Below are positions 10,127 through 18,463 of a DNA stretch of 64,000 nucleotides, one piece after another. Origin of the DNA: an uncultured Prochlorococcus sp. (GTDB lineage: Bacteria; Cyanobacteriota; Cyanobacteriia; PCC-6307; Cyanobiaceae); assembly GCA_902560875.1 (NCBI GenBank), contig CACENO010000003.1:1-64000 (forward strand), given 5' to 3'. The number at the start of each line of letters is the position of its first letter. Position 1 is the stretch's first letter. The notes beneath the pieces are model-generated. The model was not told the origin of the DNA. It saw only the letters and a list, made by a program, of their open reading frames with translations, and searched no databases. The position numbers were made by a program, and so were the translations under genes.

Positions 10127-11539
10127 TTAAGCAGCTTCTAAATGATGTGCGACCAGCCCAGCCAAATGAGATGTCCAGGAATCAACTATTTCTTGTTCTT
10201 TTGCCTCAACCATAACTCTAAGTAAGGGCTCTGTTCCACTAGCACGCAATAGAACTCTTCCATCTTCACCCATGGCAGCTTCAGCTTTAATTACAGCTTC
10301 TTTGATGGGCTCACATTTTTTCCAATCCGATAAATTGGTGATGTTATTAGGTATCGAAATATTTGCTAATTTTTGAGGAAATGCTTTGAAACTGGTATCT
10401 AGCCATTGGCTCATAGTTCTATCTTCTTCGTGACAGATAGCAGCTAATTGCAATGCGGTAAGTAGGCCATCTCCGCTTAAACCATGAGCAGCTGAAAGGA
10501 TATGACCTGATTGTTCGCCTCCTAATGCAGCTTGACTTGCAACCATTGCAGCATGGACGTTTTTATCTCCTACCTGTGTCCTTTCTAATAAGCCACCTCT
10601 TTGTTTCCATGCCCGTTCAAAACCAAGATTTGACATAACAGTTGCTACTAATCTGTTCTCAGGTAGTTGTCCATGATCCTGAAGGTTTGCTCCCCATAGA
10701 TAAAGCACATGGTCACCATCTATAACTCTTCCCTTTGCATCTACTGCCATCATTCGATCAGAATCCCCATCAAAGGCGAACCCCATTTCGGCATCTTTTT
10801 CTAAAACAGCTTTGCGTAAAGGCGTTAGTTGCGTCGAGCCACAATTCAGGTTGATTTTTGCTCCGTCGGGCTGGCCATGCAGCACTGTTACTTCAGCGCC
10901 TAATTCTTCAAATACTTCTGCCCCACAGGAAGTTGCTGAACCCCAACATAGGTCAAGCACAATTTTGATCCCCTTGAGGTTTTTTCCGCTAACTGATTCA
11001 AGAAGCCATTCTCGATAGGTTTTTAATAATTCATGCCTTTGATAGGTTTTCCCAAAACCTGAGTAAATAGGGATTACTTTGCCATTGCTTAGTTCTCCTT
11101 TTAGCTTTGATTCAAGTAATAGTTGTTTTTTCGAGTTGATTTTTTCTCCGGTGGAATCAAATATTTTGATTCCATTATCTTCAGGTGGGTTGTGACTGGC
11201 AGAGACCATAAGGCCACCAGAAGCGCCTAGGGTTTTGATTAGATGGGCAATAGCAGGTGTAGGGCATAACCCTATTGACCAAACTTCTCTACCTGCAGCA
11301 CTTAAGCCTGCCGTTAATGCTGCAGTGATCATGTCTCCGCTGAGGCGAGAATCTTGACCTATTAGGACAGGTCCCCTCTGCGTTAAAACGTGATTGCACC
11401 AGTACCCCACCTGCAAGGCTAATGCTGGGGTCAAAACCTTGCCTACTTTGCCTCTAATCCCATCTGTGCCAAAAATCCCATTACTTAAGTTGCCTAGCGG
11501 AGGACCAACCGGATAGATTGAACTGCTAGCAATTACCAT
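10127..11539 (-). CDS. glmM: Phosphoglucosamine mutase
   Basis: Interconverts glucosamine-6-phosphate and glucosamine-1-phosphate for UDP-GlcNAc and peptidoglycan or lipid A synthesis. The N-terminal FGTDGIRGKVGK, the phosphoserine loop SASHNPPEDNGIKIF near residue 115, the metal-binding FAFDGDSDRMMAVD near 255 and the phosphate-binding RASGTEPLLRVMVE near the C-terminus are all present. Length 470 aa is normal. ATG at 11539. It is a separate enzyme from the phosphohexomutase at 46 kb. Confidence 0.95.
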   Translation of the reverse strand: MVIASSSIYPVGPPLGNLSNGIFGTDGIRGKVGKVLTPALALQVGYWCNHVLTQRGPVLIGQDSRLSGDMITAALTAGLSAAGREVWSIGLCPTPAIAHLIKTLGASGGLMVSASHNPPEDNGIKIFDSTGEKINSKKQLLLESKLKGELSNGKVIPIYSGFGKTYQRHELLKTYREWLLESVSGKNLKGIKIVLDLCWGSATSCGAEVFEELGAEVTVLHGQPDGAKINLNCGSTQLTPLRKAVLEKDAEMGFAFDGDSDRMMAVDAKGRVIDGDHVLYLWGANLQDHGQLPENRLVATVMSNLGFERAWKQRGGLLERTQVGDKNVHAAMVASQAALGGEQSGHILSAAHGLSGDGLLTALQLAAICHEEDRTMSQWLDTSFKAFPQKLANISIPNNITNLSDWKKCEPIKEAVIKAEAAMGEDGRVLLRASGTEPLLRVMVEAKEQEIVDSWTSHLAGLVAHHLEAA

Positions 11540-11770
11540 TATTTAAAGATCAACTAATGGTTAAATTTTTCAGATCCTACCTTAATAGATGAAAATTAGC
11601 TAAAAAGCAGCAAATTAACTTGTCAATAAATAAAATCAAAAATGAAATGGTTAGAGCCTAAGCTATTTTGATTTAAATATTTAAGGTAACTCTTTTGAAA
11701 ATCGATCTGTTCATGCGAAAGTAGCATTTGTTTTTCTAGAGCTAATGATTTTTGGTGTTGTTTCTTTTTT

Positions 11771-12337
11771 ATGAACCCTAGTTTGGATAAAACATCCCTT
11801 GGAAAGATTCAAAGGATTGTTTTAATTTTCTGTGCCTTCCTCTTTGCGACGTTACTTTTCTTCTTGAAGGTGCGAATAAATTCTCAGCCTCCACTTGATC
11901 AATTAGCTCGTCGATCATTGGACCCTCAGATTGCACTTTCTAATGGCAGGCCAACTTTAATTGAGTTTTATGCCGATTGGTGTGAGGTCTGTCGCCAAAT
12001 GGCTCCAACGATGTTGTCGATTGAAAAGGATGAAACTCAAAATATTGATGTCGTTTTATTAAATGTAGACAATACAGGATGGGAGGATTTAATAGAAAAG
12101 TATGAGGTAAATGGCATCCCTAAACTAATTTTCTTTGATTTAAATTCAAATCTTATGGGAGAATTAATAGGATTTCAAAATGATTTAGAGATTAAAGATG
12201 CTATATCTTCCACAATTGATCAAAAATCATTTTCTTCGTTTATTAGCGAAAGAAAATCTAATAACATTGACATCACACTAATTGGTGAAAATGATAAACC
12301 TGTACAAGGAGATATTGGACCTAGAAGCCATGGCTAG
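11771..12337 (+). CDS. txlA: Membrane-anchored thioredoxin-like protein (TxlA/HCF164 type)
   Basis: Residues 12-32 form one transmembrane anchor (IVLIFCAFLFATLLFFL), followed by a thioredoxin fold with the redox motif WCEVCRQM near residue 70 and the cis-proline segment NGIPKLIFFD near 115. Such anchored thioredoxins (TxlA in cyanobacteria, HCF164 in plastids) are implicated in cytochrome b6f assembly and thylakoid redox transfer. The C-terminal 50 residues are extra to the fold and unrecognised. ATG at 11771. It converges with thyX, with stops 5 bases apart. Confidence 0.85.
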   Translation: MNPSLDKTSLGKIQRIVLIFCAFLFATLLFFLKVRINSQPPLDQLARRSLDPQIALSNGRPTLIEFYADWCEVCRQMAPTMLSIEKDETQNIDVVLLNVDNTGWEDLIEKYEVNGIPKLIFFDLNSNLMGELIGFQNDLEIKDAISSTIDQKSFSSFISERKSNNIDITLIGENDKPVQGDIGPRSHG

Positions 12338-12342
12338 CTTTA

Positions 12343-12975
12343 CTACCAATTAAGTGCCATAGATACAATTGGGAACTCTTGGCAAAAGATTTCTTTACAC
12401 TCTTGCGCTATATCCATATGCTCTTTTTGAGTACCATGAGCTGAACGAAGTTTTATATAGTGAATCCAAGACCTGCAGGATCCTGTCATATATATTTTTG
12501 TAGGAGTGGCAATAGGCAGTACAAATCTTGCACACTCTTTTGCGATTCCAGCGTCAATCATCTCTTGATAAAGTTTAATAGACTCAGTGAATTGTGATTT
12601 GATTCTAGATTTGAATTTGTTTGCTATCTCATTAGGTAAGTCTGAAAAAGAGTTCTGTCGATTTTTATTATCTTGACGCCTTAGTTCAGGTATTGGGATC
12701 TCTCCAAGTTGTGTACTATCTGCGTATCTTTGGGAGAATTCTTGAAATGTGAAGGAACGATGACGCAAAATTTGTGCTGCAATACCTCTATTAGTTTCTA
12801 TTTGAAGTGTCATATAAGCTTGCTCAAATACACTCCAATGTTCATGGTTGATGCAGTATTGAAGTAGTTTGTCAAAGTTTTGATTATCTTGATTTTTTGG
12901 GTTGCTTACTCTTGCAACATAGGCCATGGTTTTTTCAGCATCTGGAGTAGTTGCTATCAGTTCTACTTTTTTCAT
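12343..12975 (-). CDS. thyX: FAD-dependent thymidylate synthase
   Basis: Makes dTMP from dUMP with methylene-tetrahydrofolate and FAD. The ThyX signature RHRX7S is present as RHRSFTFQEFSQRY near residue 75, and the C-terminal substrate-binding segment YMTGSCRSWIHYIKLR and AQECKEIF are as expected. Length 210 aa is typical. The ATG at 12975 lies 2 bases after the dcd stop, so the cobO-like gene, dcd and thyX form one minus-strand operon that links dUTP supply with dTMP synthesis. Confidence 0.96.
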   Translation of the reverse strand: MKKVELIATTPDAEKTMAYVARVSNPKNQDNQNFDKLLQYCINHEHWSVFEQAYMTLQIETNRGIAAQILRHRSFTFQEFSQRYADSTQLGEIPIPELRRQDNKNRQNSFSDLPNEIANKFKSRIKSQFTESIKLYQEMIDAGIAKECARFVLPIATPTKIYMTGSCRSWIHYIKLRSAHGTQKEHMDIAQECKEIFCQEFPIVSMALNW

Positions 12976-12977
12976 GA

Positions 12978-13571
12978 TTAAATCTTTGCAAGAGTAACGC
13001 GCTCAGGTTGATGCTGGTATTTTCCACTGCGATCGCTATAAGTAGTTTCGCAAGGATCACCTTCAAAGAACAAAAGTTGGCAAATTCCTTCGTTGGCATA
13101 TATACGGCAATCTGCACCTGAACTATTACTAAACTCGAGCGTTAGATGTCCTTCCCAACTTGCCTCTGCTGGTGTTGTGTTTACTATTATTCCTAATCGT
13201 GCATATGTACTTTTCCCAAGACAAATTACGGTTATATTTTCAGGAACTTTCATTTTCTCAAAAGCTACTCCTAAGCCATAAGAATGCGCAGGAAGAATAA
13301 AAAAATCACCATCTTCATCTTGATGCAGAGGTGTTGACTCTAAATTTGCAGGATTAAATCTTTTAGGATTCATTATTGTTCCTGGAACATGACGAAAAAT
13401 TAGAAATTCTTGAGAAGAAAGTCTTAGGTCGTATCCATATGAGGAACAACCAAAACTAAGTACAGGATGTGTTTTGGACTTAGGCTCTAGATGTCTCACT
13501 AAACCTGCTTGAAATGGCTCAAGCATTCCTGCTTTTGCTTGTTCAGTAATCCAGAGGTCGTTTTTAAGCAT
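12978..13571 (-). CDS. dcd: dCTP deaminase
   Basis: Deaminates dCTP to dUTP, the precursor route to dUMP for ThyX. The trimer dUTPase-like fold shows FGCSSYGYDLRLS near residue 40, LGKSTYARLGIIVNTTPAEASWEGHLTLEFSN near 118 with the catalytic glutamate region, and the EGICQLLFFEGD segment. Length 197 aa. The ATG at 13571 overlaps the stop of the upstream gene by one base, supporting translational coupling. Confidence 0.95.
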   Translation of the reverse strand: MLKNDLWITEQAKAGMLEPFQAGLVRHLEPKSKTHPVLSFGCSSYGYDLRLSSQEFLIFRHVPGTIMNPKRFNPANLESTPLHQDEDGDFFILPAHSYGLGVAFEKMKVPENITVICLGKSTYARLGIIVNTTPAEASWEGHLTLEFSNSSGADCRIYANEGICQLLFFEGDPCETTYSDRSGKYQHQPERVTLAKI

Positions 13572-14185
13572 TAGTAACCACAGCGTAATTCTGTGACTTG
13601 ATCCGCCATGGAAATTACTCGAGAGGGGATAGAAGGACCGGTAAGAATTACATCCATGGATCCTGGGCGCTGTTCAAGCGTATTAATCAAATCTTCTTCT
13701 TTGAGATAACCCAGCGAAATTGCGAGGCCTACTTCATCTAGGACAAGTTGATCAAGTTTGCTTGAAAGTATTCTGTTTTTGCAGACATCCCAGACTTCTT
13801 CAACAGCCTTCATTGCTATTGATTTGTCGATTTGATTGGTCTCTGAGTGAGTGCTTTCCTCAAGACAGAATGGGATTGCGGGCCGAAGCCATTCCAATCG
13901 GCCGCAAAGCCGAACCAATCCACTTGGCCCTTGGGAGACTCCACCTTTTAAAAATTGAGTAACCATAACTTTCCGCCCTAAGCCAGCCGCTCTTAGGGCT
14001 TCGCTAAGCACTACAGAGAAACTTCCTCTATAAGGAGCTGTATGCACCTGTAGTTGTCCTTCTTGTCCAACTAAGTGCAATAAAGAGTTGGAAGGATGCA
14101 ACTGGGTAGGTCGCAATTCAGATCGGTGCTCCCTGCTGCTCTGATTTTTCGCTTGGCAACTAGGGCTGAGGCTGCTTGTTATCAA
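13571..14185 (-). CDS. cobO: CobO/BtuR-family protein lacking the Walker A loop
   Basis: Resembles cob(I)yrinic acid a,c-diamide adenosyltransferase over about 150 residues: alignable parts include the strand before the loop (GQLQVHTA), KVMVTQFLKGG near 80, the Walker B-like LDQLVLDEVGLAISLGY near 145 and the C-terminal DVILTGPSIPSRVISMADQVTELR. The loop that should read TGNGKGKTT is TAPYRGSFS (residues 49-57), so the ATP triphosphate-binding lysine and glycines are gone, and the C-terminal tail after SELR-like residues is missing. The start is a TTG. Adenosyltransferase activity is therefore doubtful. First gene of the dcd-thyX operon. Confidence 0.75.
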   Translation of the reverse strand: MITSSLSPSCQAKNQSSREHRSELRPTQLHPSNSLLHLVGQEGQLQVHTAPYRGSFSVVLSEALRAAGLGRKVMVTQFLKGGVSQGPSGLVRLCGRLEWLRPAIPFCLEESTHSETNQIDKSIAMKAVEEVWDVCKNRILSSKLDQLVLDEVGLAISLGYLKEEDLINTLEQRPGSMDVILTGPSIPSRVISMADQVTELRCGY

Positions 14186-14202
14186 AGTTGTAAGGACCTC
14201 AT

Positions 14203-14295
14203 ATGGCTTTATTCGTTGAATCTAGCGGCACGCCATTGCTAAACAAGGTTTATGACACTATCTATGGTGTATTAGCAAGATGTCCTCAGTATTAG
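14203..14295 (+). CDS. Possible small protein, 30 aa
   Basis: ATG at 14203, preceded by AAGGA at a 6-base spacing, opens a frame coding MALFVESSGTPLLNKVYD and TIYGVLARCPQY before a TAG. It lies in the 135-base gap between the divergent cobO-like and rph genes, 25 bases before rph. The Shine-Dalgarno match makes it worth recording. I do not recognise the product, and chance cannot be excluded. Confidence 0.35.
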   Translation: MALFVESSGTPLLNKVYDTIYGVLARCPQY

Positions 14296-14320
14296 TCATG
14301 TTGAGAATCACAACCAAGAA

Positions 14321-15055
14321 ATGAAAAAGTTTTCTGTGCTTCGCGCTAATGAGCGTGCTTTTGATGTTTTGAGACCTTGCAATATCTCATTGAACCCAAT
14401 GGGATTTGCTCTTAGCTCGTTGATGATTCGGGCTGGCAATACATCAGTCCTATGCAGTGTTTGCTTTCAAAAAGGGGTTCCCGCTTGGAGAGAAGGCTCT
14501 GGGAAAGGTTGGTTATCTGCGGAATATCGTTTATTACCTGCTTCCACTCCTAATCGACAGAAGCGAGAACTTTTGACACTCTCAGGAAGGACTCAAGAGA
14601 TTCAACGTCTTATTTCACGAAGTCTGCGAGCGGTTATTGATATGAATTTACTTGGCGAGAACACATTGCTTGTGGATTGTGATGTTGTACAAGCTGATGC
14701 AGGAACGCGTACAACTTCTATTACGGGGGCGTGGGTGGCAGTTCAACTTGCTTGCCAAAGATTGACAAAAGAGGGGCTGATTGGAGAAAACCCCATTAAA
14801 GGTCAAGTTGCCGCAGTTTCGGTTGGTTTGAAAGATGGGGTGCCTTTGTTAGATCTTGATTACAGCGAAGATTCAAGTGTGGATGTTGATTTAAATGTTG
14901 TCATGGATTCGAGTTTTCGTTTGTTAGAGATCCAGGGAACAGCAGAGAAAGAGCCTTTTTCAAAGCAAGAATTGAATAATATGCTTGAGCTTGCTGAGCG
15001 AGGGATCACTCAACTTTTGGATGTGCAATTGTCTGAATTAGGAGGGCAAGAGTAA
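14321..15055 (+). CDS. rph: Ribonuclease PH
   Basis: Phosphorolytic 3'-5' exoribonuclease that trims tRNA 3' ends. Family segments are LRPCNISLNPMGFALSSLMIRAGNTSVLCSV at the N-terminus, GWLSAEYRLLPASTPNR near 63, SGRTQEIQRLISRSLRAVID near 88 and DCDVVQADAGTRTTSITGAWVA near 120. Length 244 aa is normal. ATG at 14321. It is followed 68 bases later by ntcA on the same strand, with an NtcA-type promoter in the gap. Confidence 0.95.
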   Translation: MKKFSVLRANERAFDVLRPCNISLNPMGFALSSLMIRAGNTSVLCSVCFQKGVPAWREGSGKGWLSAEYRLLPASTPNRQKRELLTLSGRTQEIQRLISRSLRAVIDMNLLGENTLLVDCDVVQADAGTRTTSITGAWVAVQLACQRLTKEGLIGENPIKGQVAAVSVGLKDGVPLLDLDYSEDSSVDVDLNVVMDSSFRLLEIQGTAEKEPFSKQELNNMLELAERGITQLLDVQLSELGGQE

Positions 15056-15060
15056 AAACC

Positions 15061-15102
15061 GTGATTGTTGATACAAGTTCTTGGAGTCCGTCTCCTTAGC
15101 GT
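15061..15102 (+). promoter_or_regulatory. Candidate NtcA-activated promoter of ntcA
   Basis: GTGATTGTTGATAC (15061-15074) matches the NtcA box GTA-N8-TAC with one mismatch and the minimal GT-N10-AC exactly. Exactly 22 bases later lies TAGCGT, which fits the TAN3T -10 box. This spacing is the standard one for NtcA-activated (class II) cyanobacterial promoters, and ntcA is known to be autoregulated in several species. Confidence 0.55.
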
Positions 15103-15123
15103 CCTCAAAGATGCATCGCCGAA

Positions 15124-15858
15124 ATGACCGGCGCTTCTAGCGGCTTTAGTCGCTACTCTCCACAGCTAGAAGCCAAAAAGGCAAAAAATTTAATTAATCA
15201 GAAGGGTTCTATTCCTGGAACACTTTTTGATGTCATGCGAGCTCTTGACGGTGCTAGCACTGAACAGGTCGAAAGATCAAAAACCATTTTTTTTCCTGGG
15301 GATCCAGCTGAAAGGGTTTATTTGATTCGTCGAGGTGCTGTGCGTTTGTCAAGAGTTTATGAATCAGGCGAAGAAATTACCGTTGCTTTGCTAAGAGAAA
15401 ATAGTTTGTTTGGAGTTCTCTCTTTACTTACTGGACATCGCGCAGATCGTTTTTATCACGCTGTTGCTTTTACTAGGGTTGAAATGATTACCGCGCCAGC
15501 AGCGTCTGTCCTTCAAGCGATAGAAGAAGACGCACGGGTTGGTTTATTGCTTTTGCAAGGCTTATCTAGTCGAATCTTGCAAACCGAAACAATGATTGAA
15601 ACTCTGACTCATCGTGATATGTCGTCACGTTTAGTTAGCTTTCTTCTTGTCCTTTGTAGAGATTTTGGAATGCCAGGTGAAAAAGGAATCACTATTGATC
15701 TAAAGCTTTCACATCAGTCAATTGCGGAGGCTATAGGTTCCACACGTGTAACAATTACCCGTTTATTGGGAGAGTTGCGAAACTCAGGCTTGGTAACGAT
15801 TGAACGTAAGAAAATTACTGTTTTGGACCCAGTTGCTTTGGCTAAGCGCTTTAACTGA
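15124..15858 (+). CDS. ntcA: Global nitrogen regulator NtcA (CRP family)
   Basis: Transcription factor that senses 2-oxoglutarate and activates nitrogen-assimilation genes. An N-terminal cyclic-nucleotide-type barrel ([35 protein letters not shown] near residue 60) is followed by the long C-helix ([35 protein letters not shown]) and a helix-turn-helix [24 protein letters not shown] near 200, which matches the conserved NtcA recognition helix. Length 244 aa is slightly above the usual because of about 20 extra N-terminal residues. Its targets here may include its own gene and amt1. Confidence 0.96.
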   Translation: MTGASSGFSRYSPQLEAKKAKNLINQKGSIPGTLFDVMRALDGASTEQVERSKTIFFPGDPAERVYLIRRGAVRLSRVYESGEEITVALLRENSLFGVLSLLTGHRADRFYHAVAFTRVEMITAPAASVLQAIEEDARVGLLLLQGLSSRILQTETMIETLTHRDMSSRLVSFLLVLCRDFGMPGEKGITIDLKLSHQSIAEAIGSTRVTITRLLGELRNSGLVTIERKKITVLDPVALAKRFN

Positions 15859-15921
15859 TGGAGGTGTTGCTTCAGGATGGTGGTTGGATAGACCAATTTC
15901 AGTATTCATTCGGTTTTTTCT

Positions 15922-16845
15922 GTGTCTGGTTGGCTCCTTATCATTGCTTTGCTTCTCCTTGGTGGTGTTCTTGCCACAGTGGGGGATTTACTTGGAAGCC
16001 GTGTTGGGAAGGCTCGCTTAAGTGTTTTTAATCTCAGGCCTAGGAGAACTGCTGTCTTAATAACAGTTTTTACTGGAAGTCTTATTAGTACAATTTCTTT
16101 GGGATTAATGTTGCTTGTAGATAGGCAACTAAGAGTAGGTTTGTTTGAATTAGATGCGATACAAGCGAGGATTCAAGCTGGTGAAAAAGAATTAAAACAA
16201 CTAGAGAAAAATTTGTATGCTTTAAGACGAGGTGATGTTGTTATAAGTAGTGGTCAGCCTTTGGCAACATCAACAATTAATGTTGATAATATTGAACAGG
16301 TAAATAAGGAAATTGAACGACTACTTCAAAGAGCAAACTTCGAAGCTTATCGAAGAGTTTTGCCTGGTCAAAACCCAAGTAAAAGAATCTTGCTTGTGCT
16401 TAAAGGAGACATTAAAAGACTTGAAGAGATTATAAGCAATAAAGGATCTTGGGCTGTAAATATTAGGTCTTTAGGAAATGTATTGCTGGGTGAAAAAGCC
16501 GTATATGCCTTTCCAGAAGTTAGACCAAATATAAATATAGCTCGCAAAGGTGAAGTCATTGCAAGAACATCTATTAAGGTAGACAAAATGAATCAAGAAG
16601 TTTTGATAAAACAAATTAAACTTTTACTGGCATCCACTTCTGCAGAGGTCAAGCGCCGCGGTTCTCTTAGTACAGGTCTCCAATTTAATGCGAATTCAAT
16701 TAATAATTTAGCTCAAGAACTACTTAAAATAAAGACAGGAACTGTAGATATTGAAGCTATCTCTTTGCGTAATAGTTTTACAGCGGACCCTGTTGCTGTT
16801 TCTATGCAAATTAGGCCATCCTCCGATTCTCAGAACCCAGATTAA
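15922..16845 (+). CDS. DUF3084 family membrane protein
   Basis: A cyanobacterial protein of unknown function. Two N-terminal transmembrane segments (WLLIIALLLLGGVLATVGDLLG and TAVLITVFTGSLISTISLGLMLLV) flank the family-typical VGKARLSVFNLRPRRTA. A coiled coil follows (ARIQAGEKELKQLEKNLYALRRGDVVISSGQPLA) and then an alpha/beta C-terminal region of about 190 residues. The start is GTG 15922. It follows ntcA by 63 bases and may share its transcript. Confidence 0.8.
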   Translation: MSGWLLIIALLLLGGVLATVGDLLGSRVGKARLSVFNLRPRRTAVLITVFTGSLISTISLGLMLLVDRQLRVGLFELDAIQARIQAGEKELKQLEKNLYALRRGDVVISSGQPLATSTINVDNIEQVNKEIERLLQRANFEAYRRVLPGQNPSKRILLVLKGDIKRLEEIISNKGSWAVNIRSLGNVLLGEKAVYAFPEVRPNINIARKGEVIARTSIKVDKMNQEVLIKQIKLLLASTSAEVKRRGSLSTGLQFNANSINNLAQELLKIKTGTVDIEAISLRNSFTADPVAVSMQIRPSSDSQNPD

Positions 16846-16849
16846 ATTA

Positions 16850-17287
16850 ATGCCTTTAATAATTTCCTTAGATCCTGGTACTGATAAGTGTGGATTATTG
16901 TTAGTCAACTTAGAGCAACAGACAGTCTTAGATGGTCGAGTAGTTCATAGCTCTGCTGTATTAGATTTAATTTCTTCTTGGTTAGAGCAAGGAGACTTGC
17001 AAGAAATCATTCTTGGGAATGGTACTAGTAGTGATTTTTGGTATAAGAAGATCAATGATTTTGCACCGATTAAGGTAGTGGAAGAGGGTGGCACAACCCT
17101 TAGAGCTAGACAAAGGTATTGGGAACTTTGGCCTCCAAGTTTATGGATACGTTGGTTGCCAAAGGGATTAATTGTTCCACCAGTTCATTTAGATGCTGTT
17201 GCGGCATTGGTTTTATTGGAAGATTACTTAGGTAAAAAGTTTTTTTGGGAAGGTCCAACTAATTTCAGAATTTTGCACGAATTGTGA
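16850..17287 (+). CDS. RuvC/YqgF-like RNase H-fold protein
   Basis: A 145-aa protein starting at ATG 16850 (the ORF track extends it to 16751 inside the previous gene). The N-terminal IISLDPGTDKCGLLLVNLEQQ matches the first strand and catalytic aspartate of RuvC or YqgF-type nucleases, and LDAVAALVLLEDYL near the C-terminus gives another acidic motif. Homologues in cyanobacteria are annotated as resolvase-like. Activity is inferred from the fold only. It follows DUF3084 by 4 bases, and its end overlaps the convergent DUF3146 gene by 23 bases. Confidence 0.7.
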   Translation: MPLIISLDPGTDKCGLLLVNLEQQTVLDGRVVHSSAVLDLISSWLEQGDLQEIILGNGTSSDFWYKKINDFAPIKVVEEGGTTLRARQRYWELWPPSLWIRWLPKGLIVPPVHLDAVAALVLLEDYLGKKFFWEGPTNFRILHEL

Positions 17288-17522
17288 AGATGTAATCACC
17301 ACCAGGCTCGAGGTTGTAATCAGCTTTTACTAGAAAACGCATAAGGGCATCTTTAATAAGTGCTCGACCAAGAGAAGGCTCAACATTTAATTCTCCTTTC
17401 CCAAATTCCCACGTAAATTGCCATTCATAACCGCCTGCAGATACCTCTCCATCTAGGCATTGTTCCGAAAAACTTTGTCGAAAGATTCGAAGATGCGCTT
17501 TAGTAAAGGGCAATTGACTCAT
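17265..17522 (-). CDS. DUF3146 family protein
   Basis: An 85-aa soluble protein, start ATG 17522 (MSQLPFTKAHLRI), two bases after the pth stop; the ORF-track start at 17555 lies inside pth. Conserved pieces are DGEVSAGGYEWQFTWEF, the VEPSLGRALIKDALMRFL helix and the C-terminal LEPGGDYIFTIRAKF, the DUF3146 pattern. Function unknown. Position and spacing make it part of the pth transcript. Confidence 0.78.
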   Translation of the reverse strand: MSQLPFTKAHLRIFRQSFSEQCLDGEVSAGGYEWQFTWEFGKGELNVEPSLGRALIKDALMRFLVKADYNLEPGGDYIFTIRAKF

Positions 17523-17524
17523 TC

Positions 17525-18142
17525 TTAAGCCGATAAATCTTTGGGTTGATAGCAATTCAGACGATTACCTGCTCGTATGATTCCATCACTTTGAATTAGA
17601 TCTAACCCTTCAATGACTTCATTAATTACTTGCTCCGCAATTGGTATTTCCTTTTCTGAAAATCTACCTAGGACATGTGAAATTGTCATTGCCTTTCGTT
17701 GATCTGAATTGATAGAGGGAGCACCAATGCCAATCTTTAGTCTGCAAAAGTTCTGTGTGCCTAAGTGATTAATAATGCTACGAAGACCATTGTGCCCACC
17801 AGAACTTCCTTGACTCCGAACTCTTAATCGACCTAATGGTAGATCCATATCATCAACAATGACGAGAAGTTGCTCAACACTTAAATCAAACCAATCCAGA
17901 GCAGCACGAATTGATTTCCCACTTTCGTTCATATATGTATCTGGCATCAACATTAAAATCGACTTTTCGCCAGTGCCAATCTGAGCTATATGACCATAAA
18001 GTTTTTTGGATAGTCGAAAATCTATGGATTCCTTTTCTGCAAGTTTCACTAACGACATAAACCCAATGTTATGCCTTGTCTCAGAGTATTTGGATCCGGG
18101 ATTGCCCAGGCCCGCTAATAGCCTGAAATTGCCAGGGAACAT
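17525..18142 (-). CDS. pth: Peptidyl-tRNA hydrolase
   Basis: Releases peptides from stalled peptidyl-tRNA. The family signature is complete: LLAGLGNPGSKYSETRHNIGF with the catalytic histidine near residue 25, the MLMPDTYMNESGKSI segment with the conserved asparagine near 70, LLVIVDDMDLPLGRLRVRSQGSSGGHNGLRSI near 95, and RLKIGIG. Length 205 aa. It lies 12 bases after tatA on the same strand, forming a psbH-tatA-pth-DUF3146 minus-strand series. Confidence 0.96.
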   Translation of the reverse strand: MFPGNFRLLAGLGNPGSKYSETRHNIGFMSLVKLAEKESIDFRLSKKLYGHIAQIGTGEKSILMLMPDTYMNESGKSIRAALDWFDLSVEQLLVIVDDMDLPLGRLRVRSQGSSGGHNGLRSIINHLGTQNFCRLKIGIGAPSINSDQRKAMTISHVLGRFSEKEIPIAEQVINEVIEGLDLIQSDGIIRAGNRLNCYQPKDLSA

Positions 18143-18154
18143 TCCTTCTGATCG

Positions 18155-18427
18155 TTAAAAGGTACTGGTTGCTTCTTCATCCTTGGCTTTCTTATCTTTC
18201 GAGCCTTGAGAGGTCAATAGATCGCCCCCAGCGTTGTCATTTTCATTCTCATTCTCATCCATAGCTTTCTTTATTTCTTTTTCAAATTCATTGGAAGCTG
18301 TTTGTAGTCCTTTTAAGGTCTTACCCAAGCTTCTTCCTAATTCAGGAAGTCGCTTGGGCCCAAACACAACAAGCGCTAAGGCACTAATTACAGCTATCTC
18401 AGGCAAGCCGACGCCAAAGATATTCAT
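18155..18427 (-). CDS. tatA: Twin-arginine translocase TatA-family subunit
   Basis: Pore-forming subunit of the Tat system, which exports folded proteins across thylakoid and plasma membranes. The N-terminal transmembrane helix (IFGVGLPEIAVISALALVVFG) is followed by the hinge PKRLPELGRSLG and an amphipathic helix (KTLKGLQTASNEFEKEIKKAM), then an acidic disordered tail rich in N, D and E. The 90-aa length and FGP motif fit TatA/E. It lies 36 bases downstream of psbH. Confidence 0.9.
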   Translation of the reverse strand: MNIFGVGLPEIAVISALALVVFGPKRLPELGRSLGKTLKGLQTASNEFEKEIKKAMDENENENDNAGGDLLTSQGSKDKKAKDEEATSTF

Positions 18428-18463
18428 AAGTAATCCTTAGCAAACTAGGAATGTTCTATTGAT

